Positions 14,617 to 24,041 of a stretch of 64,000 bases of DNA are shown here, one piece after another. The position numbers were made by a program, and so were the translations under genes. The DNA lies in NCBI RefSeq assembly GCF_016861605.1, contig NZ_BOLM01000003.1:124001-188000 (forward strand), in the 5' to 3' direction. The stretch comes from Levilactobacillus wangkuiensis (GTDB taxonomy: Bacteria > Bacillota > Bacilli > Lactobacillales > Lactobacillaceae). How positions within the stretch are numbered: the stretch's first letter is position 1; each line of letters opens with the position of its first letter. Below the pieces are notes generated by a model that was not told where the DNA came from, ran no database searches, and saw nothing but the letters and a program-made list of their open reading frames with translations.

Positions 14617-17190
14617 ATGACAAAGAGTTATTGGCGCGTTTTATGGCGTGAAATTGGCCACTCCAAGGCCCGTTTCATCTCGATCATGCTGATTATTTTT
14701 CTGGGTGTGGCCTTCTACACCGGGATTCGGGCAACCGGGCCGGACATGCTGCAGGCGGCAACGGATTACTATGCCAACCAGAATCTGGCGACCAACAGCG
14801 TGCAATCCACGGCGGGGCTGACGAAAAAGGACCTGGCCGTCTTACATCAACACCGAGAGCAATTGCACTATCAAGCCGTAAAATACTTAGATATTAATCA
14901 ACTAAACAATAATCAGGTCGTGCGGGTCGCGGAAATGCCCAGCGGGTCCCTCAATCGGGTGACCGTCGCGAGTGGCCATCTGCCCCGCCAGGCCAATGAA
15001 ATTGTTTTGGATCAACAGGCGCGGACGCTTCAGCCGAAACTCAAGCTGGGATCGACCTACCGGATTGCCACGACCAGCGCGCTGAACCGCCAGTTCAATC
15101 GGCGAACGTTTAAAATCGTGGGCTTCGTCAACTCACCGCGCTACATCGAGAAGACCACCCGCGGCGTGACGACCGTGGGCAAGGGCACGCTGGATTACTT
15201 TGCGCTGGTCAAGCCGGGAACGCTGACGCAGACCGTTGCCAGTCGCATCGACGTGGGCTTTAAAAACCTGCGGGGCGTGACCCCCTACACCGCCAAATAC
15301 AAGCGGTTGAATCGGGCCAATACGGCCAAACTCAAGCGTTGGCTAAAACCGCAGGCAGCTAAACGCCAGACCCAATTACAACGGCAGGCCCGCGCGCAAC
15401 TGGCGCCCCAGGTCGCCAAGGTCCAGGCGTTAGCCCAACAACTACCGGCTAACTCGCCCATTCTGACGAAGGCCCAAGCTCAGATCAAACAGGCTCAGGC
15501 CAAGATTGCCGCGATTGGGCGACCGACCTACTTGGTGACCGGCCGCGCCCCCAACCCTGGCTACAGCGAATACCACGAGAACACGCAGCGGGTCGTCGCC
15601 TTGTCGACGGTCTTTCCCCTATTTTTCATCGCGATTGCCGCGCTGATCTGTCTGACGACCATGACGCGGATGGTGGCCGAGCTCCGGGTCCAGATGGGCA
15701 CACTCAAGGCCCTGGGCTACAGCAATGCCGCCATCGGCAGTGAATTTCTCCTGTACGGTGGCCTCGCCAGCCTGCTAGGAACGGTGCTGGGCGTGGGCTT
15801 TGGCGTCAACTTCTTCCCTCGGTTCATTGCCCAAGCCTATGGCAGCATGTACAATCTGCCGGCCATCAGCGTGCAGGTCATCTGGGCCGACATTCTAATT
15901 GCGCTCGTGATTGCGTTGGCCTGCACGATTGGCAGCGCCCTGCTCGTTTTGCGGGTCGACCTCACTAGTCTACCGGCCACGTTAATGCAACCGAAGGCGC
16001 CCAAGGCTGGTAAAACGCTGTGGTTGGAACACTGGCACGGCCTCTGGAACCGTCTGAATTTCAATCACAAGGTCACGCTGCGCAACCTCTTTCGTTACAA
16101 ACAGCGCCTCCTCATGACGGTGCTGGGCATCGCGGGGTGTATGGCCATGATGATCACGGGCTTTGGCCTGAAGGATTCCATCGGCGATATCAGTGTGAAA
16201 CAATTTGATCAGCTCTGGCACTACGACGCCATCGTGGTGCGGAATGGCTCACAGACCGCTCAACAACGCCGAGCCCTCCACCGCCAATCCCTGGTGAAGA
16301 AGGACCTGGTTGTAAAACAGGCGCAGGTCACCGTGGAACGGGCGGACGTCGCCAATCAAACGGCCACGTTGAGCGTGCCGCAGCATCCCCAGAACCTCAC
16401 GCAATTCGTCGTCCTGCGCAATCGACAGACCCACGCGACCTACCACCTGAACAATCGCGGCGCCATCATCGATGAAAAAATGGCCAAGCTCTATGACGTT
16501 CGGGTCGGTGACACCCTTCCCGTGAAGCTCGGCAACCGCCAAGTGAAGCGGGTGCGGGTGGCCGCGATTGCAGAAAACTACGTCAATCACTTCATTTATG
16601 TCTCACCCAGCTATTACCACCAGCTGTTTGCGACGACCCCCGTTTATAATGGCAACCTGGTCCAGTTCACCCACCACAGTCAGAAGCGGCAGAATGCCTT
16701 TGCCAACGACCTCTTGAAGACGCCGGGCATGTTGAACGTGACCCTACTGAGCACCGAGAAGAAAAATAACTTCCAGATGCTCGATACCATGGACCTGGTC
16801 GTCGTCATCTTCGTGGTCGCGGCCGGCGCACTGGCCCTGGTCGTGCTCTACAACCTGACCAACATCAACGTTTCCGAACGGATTCGTGAGCTGTCGACCA
16901 TCAAGGTGCTGGGCTTCTACGACGGCGAGGTCACGATGTACATCTTCCGCGAGAATTTAATCCTAACCGGACTAGGCATCTTCTTCGGCTGTTTTCTGGG
17001 AAACTGGCTACACAGCTACATTTTAAATACCGCCGAGACCGACAGCCTCATGTTCTCGCCGGGCATTCACTGGGTTAGCTACGTCTACGCGGCCCTGTTA
17101 ACGCTGGCGTTCAGTTTACTGGTCATGGCCATCATGCACCGCAAGTTGAAGCATATTAATATGTTGGATGCGTTGGCTTCGGTGGATTAG
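14617..17190 (+). CDS. FtsX-like ABC permease, large MacB-type
   Basis: An 857-residue membrane protein with an N-terminal TM helix (after SKARFISIMLIIFLGVAFYTG), a large extracytoplasmic domain with a coiled-coil-prone region (about residues 230-310, rich in Ala/Gln/Lys), three TM segments with an FtsX core, a second extracytoplasmic domain and a final FtsX core. This is the layout of YxdM/VraG-like or 'DUF214' permeases that resist peptides or extract lipoproteins. I use the ATG at 14617, 6 bases after AGGTG; GTG 14608 and ATG 14611 are alternatives. It forms an operon with the ATPase. Confidence 0.9.
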   Translation: MTKSYWRVLWREIGHSKARFISIMLIIFLGVAFYTGIRATGPDMLQAATDYYANQNLATNSVQSTAGLTKKDLAVLHQHREQLHYQAVKYLDINQLNNNQVVRVAEMPSGSLNRVTVASGHLPRQANEIVLDQQARTLQPKLKLGSTYRIATTSALNRQFNRRTFKIVGFVNSPRYIEKTTRGVTTVGKGTLDYFALVKPGTLTQTVASRIDVGFKNLRGVTPYTAKYKRLNRANTAKLKRWLKPQAAKRQTQLQRQARAQLAPQVAKVQALAQQLPANSPILTKAQAQIKQAQAKIAAIGRPTYLVTGRAPNPGYSEYHENTQRVVALSTVFPLFFIAIAALICLTTMTRMVAELRVQMGTLKALGYSNAAIGSEFLLYGGLASLLGTVLGVGFGVNFFPRFIAQAYGSMYNLPAISVQVIWADILIALVIALACTIGSALLVLRVDLTSLPATLMQPKAPKAGKTLWLEHWHGLWNRLNFNHKVTLRNLFRYKQRLLMTVLGIAGCMAMMITGFGLKDSIGDISVKQFDQLWHYDAIVVRNGSQTAQQRRALHRQSLVKKDLVVKQAQVTVERADVANQTATLSVPQHPQNLTQFVVLRNRQTHATYHLNNRGAIIDEKMAKLYDVRVGDTLPVKLGNRQVKRVRVAAIAENYVNHFIYVSPSYYHQLFATTPVYNGNLVQFTHHSQKRQNAFANDLLKTPGMLNVTLLSTEKKNNFQMLDTMDLVVVIFVVAAGALALVVLYNLTNINVSERIRELSTIKVLGFYDGEVTMYIFRENLILTGLGIFFGCFLGNWLHSYILNTAETDSLMFSPGIHWVSYVYAALLTLAFSLLVMAIMHRKLKHINMLDALASVD

Positions 17191-17207
17191 AAAATTTGTT
17201 TGAAATG

Positions 17208-17239
17208 GGATCAGGACTTAATTGTTCTGATTCTTTTTA
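17208..17239 (+). terminator. Intrinsic terminator of the ABC exporter operon
   Basis: Stem ATCAGGAC/GTTCTGAT with a 6-base loop, followed by TCTTTTT. Confidence 0.85.
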
Positions 17240-17330
17240 ATTTGTCATAGAAGACCTAAAATCATCTTCTCTAGATATTTAGACGTATAATCAATTTGAC
17301 ACCAAAATATCTTATACCTGGAGGCCCACC

Positions 17331-17726
17331 TTGGACACGGAAGCACGACTACGCAGCTACACCAATTGGCTCCGTCAACAGTATCAGATTACGCATCTAC
17401 CTGACAGTAACAGTGATGAGATTTCCACCCCTTTTCTTAACCACCTCAACGATAATATTCGGCTATACGTCTCAATTTTAAATAACGACAAAATACAGCT
17501 TGATGACGACGGTGAAACCTTAACTAACCTCGAGTTATCAGGAATCAATCTAAGTGCACCTCTGCCAATGAGGATTATCCAGGAGACCTGTCAAAATTCT
17601 GCAATCACGCAAAATGAAGACACCCTTCAAGTTATCAGCAATACCACCAATTTTCCGGTCATCATGCACCAATTAATCTCGACAATTCTTCGTATTGATG
17701 ACATTAGTTTTCTCAAGCTTCCGTGA
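17331..17726 (+). CDS. DUF1828 domain protein lacking the DUF1829 part
   Basis: A 131-residue protein whose whole length matches DUF1828: 'W....Y', EISTPFLNHLNDNIRLYV, a 'D.DGETLTNLELSGINL' core and 'TTNFPVIMHQLISTILRIDD'. DUF1828 usually forms the N-terminal half of about 250-residue proteins of unknown function, often near defence or mobile genes, with DUF1829 as the C-terminal half. Here the frame stops cleanly after DUF1828, just before a terminator, so it is either a short form or a truncation. It starts with TTG after GGAGG. Its composition is AT-richer than its neighbours. Confidence 0.75.
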   Translation: MDTEARLRSYTNWLRQQYQITHLPDSNSDEISTPFLNHLNDNIRLYVSILNNDKIQLDDDGETLTNLELSGINLSAPLPMRIIQETCQNSAITQNEDTLQVISNTTNFPVIMHQLISTILRIDDISFLKLP

Positions 17727-17760
17727 ATAATCTCGTTAAACCGACAATCAATATTATACA

Positions 17761-17802
17761 AAAAACAGGTTTCACCCCAAAGTTACGGGTGAAACCTGTT
17801 TG
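17761..17802. terminator. Bidirectional intrinsic terminator
   Basis: Perfect 15-bp stem AAACAGGTTTCACCC/GGGTGAAACCTGTTT between two convergent genes. Confidence 0.88.
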
Positions 17803-17825
17803 ATTTACATCGAACTACTTTTAAT

Positions 17826-19094
17826 TTAACCTTCAAACGCCGAGCCCATCGGTTTAATCAGCGTCTGTAACAGTTGGTCCACCTGTGGCTGGGTCTTGAA
17901 CACGACGCGTTCAGCAAAAAGCGTGGCCGATTGTTGTGAATGGTACGTGACCTGTTGCTTGGCTCCGGTCTGCGTATCCGTCACCGTCGCTTGGGCAACG
18001 GGCTCGCCAGCATTGACGGTTCCGGAACTCATTTGCGCGGGGGTCAGCTTGGTAGCGACCGTGGTGGTCAACCCGGCCGTTTTATCTTGGTACCACACGC
18101 CCGCCTGACTGCTGGTGGGCGCCGCCGTGACGGTCGTGGCCAGCCCGGTGGCCAGGGAGATTCGCCGGTCCGTTAACGCGGTCGTTTCCAATTGGTACTG
18201 CTTTTTCAACTGCTTAATGAGCTTATTCATTGCGGTAAACGTGGTATCCCCACCCAGAATCGTGGCGATCATCCGTTGGCCGTTGACCGTGTAAGTCGCG
18301 GTAAAACACAGCTTGGCGTTTTCCGTGTACCCGGTCTTCAAGCCATCAATATTGGCCTTCTTATCGTAATGCGATTGGCCCTTCAAGCAGGAGTTTTCGT
18401 TATAAATTTTAGTGCCGTTGATGCTGGCTTCCTTTTTCCCAGAAACCTGGACGATGCTGGGGTCGGCCTGAATCAGATGCTGGGCCACAATCGTAATGGC
18501 CTTGGCCGAAACCAGATTTTCTTCCTTTTTCCCGGTGCCTGGCAAGACGAGATTGTAGTCCTTCAGGTCGGTGTTGTCGAGACCGGATGAACTGATGAAA
18601 TGGGCCTCGATACCCCAGTCCGTGCTTTGTTGATTCATGAGCTGAATAAACTTGGCGTTGTTGCCGGCAACGTACTCACCTAACGCGGTCGCCGCACTGT
18701 TGGAGGAGGCAATCATTGCCGCCGCCACTAACTGTCGAACCGTGAACGTCTCGCCCTTTTTCATACGGAGAGACGAGTACGCATAGCTGTGACTGAGTTT
18801 CAACAGATCGTGACTCATGGGTACCTGATCATCCCAATTAATTTTGCCTTGATTGATGGCGTTGACCGTTAAATAGACGGTCAACAATTTTGATAACGAC
18901 GCGATGGGGTAGCGCTTGTCTGCGTTTTGCTGGTACAGCACCTGCCCACTCTGCGCGTCCATCACGTAAGCGGACCGCGCCGCAACCTTCGTGACGGTTT
19001 TAGCGGCCGCGGTCGTTGTGGACCCGCCACCTAAAATGACCGCGATGAGGCCCAGAATCACGCCCCGCCGAAGCCAATGTTTAAATAGAACCAC
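17826..19094 (-). CDS. dacA: Serine-type D-Ala-D-Ala carboxypeptidase (PBP5/DacA family)
   Basis: A 422-residue secreted enzyme that trims the terminal D-alanine of peptidoglycan pentapeptides. Visible motifs are SxxK (SLSK, Ser66-Lys69), SxN (S130-N132) and KTG in GLKTGYT. An N-terminal hydrophobic segment (about 9-32) is a signal peptide. The C-terminal PBP5-type beta domain (about 310-400) is present and ends near an amphipathic anchor-like stretch. I chose GTG at 19094 because AAAGGAG lies 11 bases upstream; an in-frame TTG at 19103 is too close to it. It is a single-gene unit. Confidence 0.92.
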   Translation of the reverse strand: MVLFKHWLRRGVILGLIAVILGGGSTTTAAAKTVTKVAARSAYVMDAQSGQVLYQQNADKRYPIASLSKLLTVYLTVNAINQGKINWDDQVPMSHDLLKLSHSYAYSSLRMKKGETFTVRQLVAAAMIASSNSAATALGEYVAGNNAKFIQLMNQQSTDWGIEAHFISSSGLDNTDLKDYNLVLPGTGKKEENLVSAKAITIVAQHLIQADPSIVQVSGKKEASINGTKIYNENSCLKGQSHYDKKANIDGLKTGYTENAKLCFTATYTVNGQRMIATILGGDTTFTAMNKLIKQLKKQYQLETTALTDRRISLATGLATTVTAAPTSSQAGVWYQDKTAGLTTTVATKLTPAQMSSGTVNAGEPVAQATVTDTQTGAKQQVTYHSQQSATLFAERVVFKTQPQVDQLLQTLIKPMGSAFEG

Positions 19095-19405
19095 GAGCGT
19101 CAACGCTCCTTTCAATTTCGTACGTTCTATTATACAAAACCACGAGGCCGATGGCGTGCTAAAATCCAAACTTGCTAAAATTTTAACTTCTTACAAATCT
19201 ATTTGTCATATTATTACCATAGTGTTATTTTTCGGGGTGTACTGACCTAGTTAACCCGATTGTTAAGTCCCCGCACCCACTCCATCAGAAAAAGTCGCAC
19301 CACCTATCGGCCATCACCCGGAGTGCTACCCTAAGAAAGACTACCGGTCTCTACGCGCTCATCTGCGTGTCGACCGGCCCCAAATTCTCACCCGAGACTT
19401 CCCCC
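19095..19405. other. Gap between dacA and the copper operon
   Basis: About 310 bases with an AT-rich left half (dacA promoter region, not resolved) and a GC-richer right half. I see no reading frame, repeat or clear terminator here. Confidence 0.4.
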
Positions 19406-19434
19406 TTGACAGGTTACGTTTACAGTTGTAAACT
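19406..19434 (+). promoter_or_regulatory. copYB promoter with cop box
   Basis: TTGACA (19406-19411), a 17-bp spacer and TAAACT (19429-19434). The cop-box dyad TTTACAGTTGTAAA (19419-19432, core TACANNTGTA) overlaps the -10, so bound CopY would block RNA polymerase until copper releases it. The operator class is established for CopY of Enterococcus and Lactococcus. Confidence 0.9.
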
Positions 19435-19443
19435 CAAGTCACC

Positions 19444-19484
19444 AATCAAGGTTAGGTTGGCTCAAACCACCACCTTGATTTTCC
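19444..19484 (+). terminator. Leader hairpin upstream of copY (possible attenuator)
   Basis: Stem AATCAAGGT/ACCTTGATT followed by a short TTTT-like tract, placed between the promoter and copY, about 85 bases before the start codon. As a weak terminator it could limit transcription; this is inferred from position. Confidence 0.45.
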
Positions 19485-19566
19485 CTCAGCCGCTCACTAT
19501 TACCGCGGCTGACCCGCACCATTTCCCCTAACCAATAACCGTTCCACTAAAAAAGGAGTGTTCACC

Positions 19567-20013
19567 ATGGCCACAGCAGAATTAGCCGTCACCATTTCCG
19601 ACGCAGAATGGCGCGTCATGCGCATCGTCTGGACGTTAAAAGAGACCGACAGCCGCACCATCATTGACTTACTCGAACAACAACACGATTGGAAGCCCGC
19701 CACCATCAAGACTTTAATCGGCCGGCTGGTCAAGAAGGGCGCGCTGGCCACCACCAAGCAGGGCCGCCAGTTCATCTACACCCCGCTGATTCCGGAACAA
19801 GCCGCCATGGACACCGCGCTGACCAATGAGATCAGTCAGATGTGTGCGATGCACCGTGGGACCGCGATTGCCCACGTGTTGGAAGACACCGAGATGAGCC
19901 GCGCCGACGTGCAAAATTTAATCGACGTGCTCGCTAAGAAATTACCAACCGCCCCCGAGTCAGTCCACTGCGACTGTCTCCCCGACGGCTGCGAAGGGAG
20001 TTGTGCAGAATGA
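19567..20013 (+). CDS. copY: CopY/TcrY copper-responsive repressor
   Basis: A 148-residue BlaI/MecI-type winged-helix repressor (ISDAEWRVMRIVWTLKETDSRTI, about residues 10-32). The cysteine-rich C-terminus reads CDCLPDGCEGSC: a CxC, four residues, then CxxxC, where classic CopY has CxCx4CxC. Copper(I) is expected to displace zinc at these cysteines and release the repressor from the cop box. AAAGGAG precedes the ATG. The gene overlaps copB by four bases (ATGA). Confidence 0.92.
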   Translation: MATAELAVTISDAEWRVMRIVWTLKETDSRTIIDLLEQQHDWKPATIKTLIGRLVKKGALATTKQGRQFIYTPLIPEQAAMDTALTNEISQMCAMHRGTAIAHVLEDTEMSRADVQNLIDVLAKKLPTAPESVHCDCLPDGCEGSCAE

Positions 20014-22178
20014 AAAATGAACGCGATTTAGGCATGTCTCATATGAACATGCAACAAGATCTGAAGGGCGGCCACGACCACCACGACATGGACAAGATGG
20101 ACATGGCTAACATGGATATGAACATGGGCGATGGCCCCACTGACGAACACCAAGACATGAGCAACATGGACATGGCCCACATGGATATGGACATGGGCGA
20201 CGGCCACATGATACACATGGGCAATCTGAAGCGCAAGTTCTGGGTCTCCCTCATCCTGACGATTCCCGTCGTTCTGATGTCGCCCATGATGGGCATGACG
20301 TTGCCCTTCCAGCTGATTTTCCCCGGGAGTGACTGGATTGTCGCCGTCTTAGGCACGATTCTCTTCTTCTACGGTGGCTATCCCTTCTTCAGTGGGGCCA
20401 AGGCCGAGCTCCAAATGAAGCGCCCCGCCATGATGACCCTGATTGCCATGGGGATCGGCGTGGCCTACGTTTACAGCATCTACGCCGTCATTGCTAGCAA
20501 TCTCTTCCACGTCACGCCGACCGTGAACAACTTTTTCTGGGAGCTCTCGACCCTGATTGTCATCATGTTATTGGGCCACTGGATTGAAATGAACACCGTC
20601 ATGAACGCCGGGTCTGCCGTGGAAGCGCTGGGTAAATTACTTCCCCAAGAAGCCCACGTTCAGGACACCCAAGGCAATATTACCGACGTTAAGTTAAGTG
20701 ACCTACAAATCGGTGAAACTGTGGTTATTCGGGCCGGTGAACAAATTCCCGCCGACGCCAAGATTCTCAGTGGGACCTCAGACGTGAACGAATCCCTGGT
20801 CACTGGTGAATCCAAGGCCGTCAACAAGACCACGGACGACACCCTGATTGGGGGCGCCGTTAACGGAACCGGGACCCTGACCGCTACCGTCACGGGGACC
20901 GGGGACTCCGGTTACTTGGCCCAAGTCATGAAATTGATCAGTGACGCGAAGAATGCCAAGTCCAAGTCAGAAAACCTGGCCGACCGGGTCGCGGGCTGGC
21001 TCTTCTACGCCGCCCTCTTTGCCGGCATCCTGGCCTTCATCGTTTGGTTGACCGTGGCTAATTTAGCCGTGGCCTTACCCGTCGCCGTGGCCGTCTTCGT
21101 CATCGCCTGCCCCCACGCACTGGGCCTGGCCGTTCCACTGGTTGTTTCCCGGAGTACCGCACTGGCCGCTCAGAACGGCTTACTGATTCGTAACCGGAAC
21201 GCCATGGAACAGGTTAACCAATTAAAGTTCGCCCTGATGGACAAAACCGGGACGTTAACCATGGGTGAATTCAAGGTCAACCACCTGGTTAGTTTAACCC
21301 CTGATTTAGACGAACAAGCTGTCTTACAACACTTAGCCAACCTCGAAAGTGGCTCCAGCCATCCCCTAGCAACCGGGATCTTAACGGCCGCCAAGGCAAA
21401 GGGTCTGACGGTCACCGCCGCTAGCGATACCCACCAAGAAACCGGGCTCGGCCAATTTGGCACCATCGACGGCACCACGTACGGCGTCGTTTCCGTCAAC
21501 TATTTGGACCAGAAACACCTGACCTACGACCACGACCAATTCACGCAGTTCGCTGCCGAAGGAAACTCCATCAGCTACCTGGTTGCTGGCGACCAAGTCC
21601 TTGGCCTCGTCGCACAGGGTGACCAGATCAAGCCAGCTGCCAAGACGCTGGTCGCCTCATTGAAACGCCAAGGCATTACGCCGGTTATGTTGACCGGTGA
21701 CAACCAGGAAACGGCGAACAAGGTCGCTGCCAGCGTGGGTATCACTGAAGTCCAAGCGCGCCTCCTGCCGGAAGACAAGGAACGTTTGGTCCAGGAATAC
21801 CAACAAAAAGGTAAGGTCCTCTTCATTGGGGATGGCGTGAACGATGCGCCAAGCCTAGCCCGCGCGGACATCGGGATGGCCATTGGGTCCGGGACCGATG
21901 TGGCGATTGAATCCGCCGACATCATCCTGGTCTCCAGCGACCCAGCCGACGTCATCCAGTTCTTAGATTTGGCAAGAGCCACCCACCGCAAGATGACCGA
22001 AAATCTCTGGTGGGGCGCTGGCTACAACCTGATTGCCATTCCACTGGCCGCCGGCGTGTTGGCACCGATTGGCTTCATGTTGAACCCCATGGTGGGGGCA
22101 GTGGTGATGTCATTGAGCACCATCATCGTCGCCATCAACGCCATGACGTTAAAGATCAAAGCGGTCCCGACCGCATAG
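20010..22178 (+). CDS. copB: Copper-exporting P1B-type ATPase, CopB class
   Basis: A 722-residue P-type ATPase. The N-terminus (about residues 10-72) is a Met/His/Asp-rich tail with a duplicated MDMxxMDMxMGDG unit instead of CxxC metal domains. The membrane metal motif is CPH (367-369) rather than CPC, which defines the CopB class (Cu+/Ag+ efflux). Also visible are the TGES-type actuator motif (VTGES), the phosphorylation site DKTGT (Asp411), an HP motif (SSHPLA) and GDGVNDAP. It is translationally coupled to copY and controlled by the cop box. No copZ chaperone gene is nearby. Confidence 0.95.
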   Translation: MKNERDLGMSHMNMQQDLKGGHDHHDMDKMDMANMDMNMGDGPTDEHQDMSNMDMAHMDMDMGDGHMIHMGNLKRKFWVSLILTIPVVLMSPMMGMTLPFQLIFPGSDWIVAVLGTILFFYGGYPFFSGAKAELQMKRPAMMTLIAMGIGVAYVYSIYAVIASNLFHVTPTVNNFFWELSTLIVIMLLGHWIEMNTVMNAGSAVEALGKLLPQEAHVQDTQGNITDVKLSDLQIGETVVIRAGEQIPADAKILSGTSDVNESLVTGESKAVNKTTDDTLIGGAVNGTGTLTATVTGTGDSGYLAQVMKLISDAKNAKSKSENLADRVAGWLFYAALFAGILAFIVWLTVANLAVALPVAVAVFVIACPHALGLAVPLVVSRSTALAAQNGLLIRNRNAMEQVNQLKFALMDKTGTLTMGEFKVNHLVSLTPDLDEQAVLQHLANLESGSSHPLATGILTAAKAKGLTVTAASDTHQETGLGQFGTIDGTTYGVVSVNYLDQKHLTYDHDQFTQFAAEGNSISYLVAGDQVLGLVAQGDQIKPAAKTLVASLKRQGITPVMLTGDNQETANKVAASVGITEVQARLLPEDKERLVQEYQQKGKVLFIGDGVNDAPSLARADIGMAIGSGTDVAIESADIILVSSDPADVIQFLDLARATHRKMTENLWWGAGYNLIAIPLAAGVLAPIGFMLNPMVGAVVMSLSTIIVAINAMTLKIKAVPTA

Positions 22179-22192
22179 ATTGGTTTTGCCGC

Positions 22193-22375
22193 GCCTTACC
22201 GGCTGAAAAAAATGGACTGGAACACGGTGGGCAGGACGCCCGAAGCCAAAGAGCGGTCTTCTGCCTCGCTTTGAACCGCCAAGAACGCGTTTCAAAGTCG
22301 CCATTTACCTACCAGCGTTGCACGCTAATAGGTAAATCCCACGGCTGAGTCCATTTTTTCCAACCTCACGGCTCA
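22193..22375 (-). repeat. Structured intergenic repeat E8 (type II, reverse)
   Basis: Outer arms GAAAAAAATGGACT / AGTCCATTTTTTCC. Hairpin 1 is ATTTACCT...AGCG/CGCT...AGGTAAAT, while other type II copies have AATTGCCT/AGGCAATT at the same place. It follows copB. Confidence 0.82.
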
Positions 22376-22452
22376 CACAGCGTTAATTCGCGGGTCCGCT
22401 TGCTCCTTAACGTTGGCATCAACTAGTCTTTAATTTCATCCCATACAATTCA

Positions 22453-22513
22453 AAATAGCGTAAGACCTGCCATTGTCGACAAGTCTTACGCTATCTTTGT
22501 ACATACTTGAAGT
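22453..22513. terminator. Terminator copy A1 (left of the DUF5776 gene)
   Basis: Stem ATAGCGTAAGAC / GTCTTACGCTAT followed by CTTTGTACAT. It is almost identical over about 55 bases to copy A2 at 23925-23984 and in the same orientation. It lies between convergent genes. Confidence 0.88.
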
Positions 22514-22532
22514 TACTGAAAACGTGCTAACA

Positions 22533-23795
22533 TCACTTTTTAATGACCAACACTTTATTGGCTGAGATATAATGGCCATTCGATAAGACAAAACGATTCG
22601 TTAGATGATACGACTTAATAGCCTTAACCTTCAGACTAGTTCCTTGCGCATAATGCTTCAAGTGCTTACCACTGAGACTGACTTGATCATAGGCGTTGAT
22701 ACCATGCCGACTCAGAACCTTAATAGCCTTAGGCTTGGTCTGATAGTAAGTATTCGTCACATAATTACTATTAGCCGTGATAAATCCTTCTCGCTGTGGA
22801 TTGCGAACGTCACGTACTTTATATCGCAGCGTGCCCTTCTTAGAACGGGCATAATTTGTGACTACAAATTGTGGCCGGCTCGTTCGCGATTGCCTATCAT
22901 ACAAGTACCGCCGACTCATTTTACTAAAGTTAGGTGTTTTGTAGAGACCAATAGCCTTTGTGGCGTAAACTGCCAAACCTTTGACTTGAACATTTTGCGG
23001 ATCTTGATTGTTTTTCGAAGAAGAATCGCTACTGGAACTAATCGTATCAGCAGCTGGGGTGACGGTTCCACTGGGAGTAACGGGTGTGCTCTTTTTAACA
23101 TAATGGAAAGTAGTCGTATAATCACCATCCGTAGTGACGGGATCAGTTGCCCGTGGTGTATAACCATCAATATTATAGGTCACACGGGTGAGATCATCAC
23201 GCATAGCAGTCATATCATTAGCAACATCAGCGTTCATATAGCTAGTGCCATCACTATGTACTGAACTGATTGGTAATACAATGGGACTCTGAACCGTTTG
23301 CCCATTCTGATCAACGAAGTTCACGACAAAATTAGTAGGTGTGAGACCACCATTGTCAGTTAGCTTGTCACCACTGGTACCAATATTCAAGGTAACATTA
23401 GAATCAATCTTGAGCCAATCGTCTTCACCCACACGGACGAGAAAGTTGGCATTATGATTTGGTGTTAGTAAGAGCGTAAAGCAATCTGCATCAGTTGGAT
23501 TGTCGCTCAATATGTGATCTGTCAGCTTGTCACCAATCTGGTTGTACAACGTATAATCACTAAAGTTTTTCAATTGAACTTTCGAAGTACTGCCTGCATC
23601 TGGAAGTTGAGCCCAAACGCCAGGACTATCATTTAAAATATCATGTGAAAAATTAAAGCTACTGATATCCCTCGTTAACGGCGTCGACAATGTATCTGAA
23701 GATGAAGCGCTTACGTTTGACTGAACGATAACACTACCAGTTACTAATGCTACTGAGAACAGTAAAGTAGACAAAACAATTTTATTTAATTTCAT
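22533..23795 (-). CDS. Secreted surface protein with C-terminal DUF5776 domain
   Basis: A 420-residue exported protein. A signal peptide ends near residue 30 (VSA). A middle region (about 155-235) contains a MucBP-like stretch (VNFVDQNGQTVQSPIVLPI ... YNIDGYTPR ... TTTFHYVKK). A Ser/Thr-rich linker follows (about 236-265), then a DUF5776 domain (about 270-420) with the family pattern 'YATKAIGLYK.P.F', 'RPQFVV..YAR', 'LRYKVRDV' and 'RHGINAYD'. DUF5776 is found at the C-terminus of lactobacillar cell-surface proteins and probably binds the cell wall. Its AT-richer codon use and the flanking duplicate terminators suggest recent acquisition. Confidence 0.88.
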   Translation of the reverse strand: MKLNKIVLSTLLFSVALVTGSVIVQSNVSASSSDTLSTPLTRDISSFNFSHDILNDSPGVWAQLPDAGSTSKVQLKNFSDYTLYNQIGDKLTDHILSDNPTDADCFTLLLTPNHNANFLVRVGEDDWLKIDSNVTLNIGTSGDKLTDNGGLTPTNFVVNFVDQNGQTVQSPIVLPISSVHSDGTSYMNADVANDMTAMRDDLTRVTYNIDGYTPRATDPVTTDGDYTTTFHYVKKSTPVTPSGTVTPAADTISSSSDSSSKNNQDPQNVQVKGLAVYATKAIGLYKTPNFSKMSRRYLYDRQSRTSRPQFVVTNYARSKKGTLRYKVRDVRNPQREGFITANSNYVTNTYYQTKPKAIKVLSRHGINAYDQVSLSGKHLKHYAQGTSLKVKAIKSYHLTNRFVLSNGHYISANKVLVIKK

Positions 23796-23924
23796 AAAAC
23801 ACTAATTCTCCTTTCTGTTAAAACTTTTTACACTTTAAGTATAGTTTTAGATAGCAATAAGAGCAACGAGTTTATTCAAGAATCATTACGGCTATTACAA
23901 AAGGATGAAAGGCTGCAACAACGT

Positions 23925-23984
23925 AAAATAGCGTAAGACTAGTCTTGTCGACAAGTCTTACGCTATTTTTGTACATCATTGAAT
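23925..23984. terminator. Terminator copy A2 (right of the DUF5776 gene)
   Basis: Stem AAAATAGCGTAAGACT / AGTCTTACGCTATTTT with the same TTGTCGAC loop segment and TTTGTACAT tail as A1. It lies between the DUF5776 gene and repeat E9, where no plus-strand gene needs it. Confidence 0.88.
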
Positions 23985-24041
23985 TGCTTAACACTTCAGA
24001 AAACACAAAACACCAGGAACCAAGTGGACTCACCACCCGCA

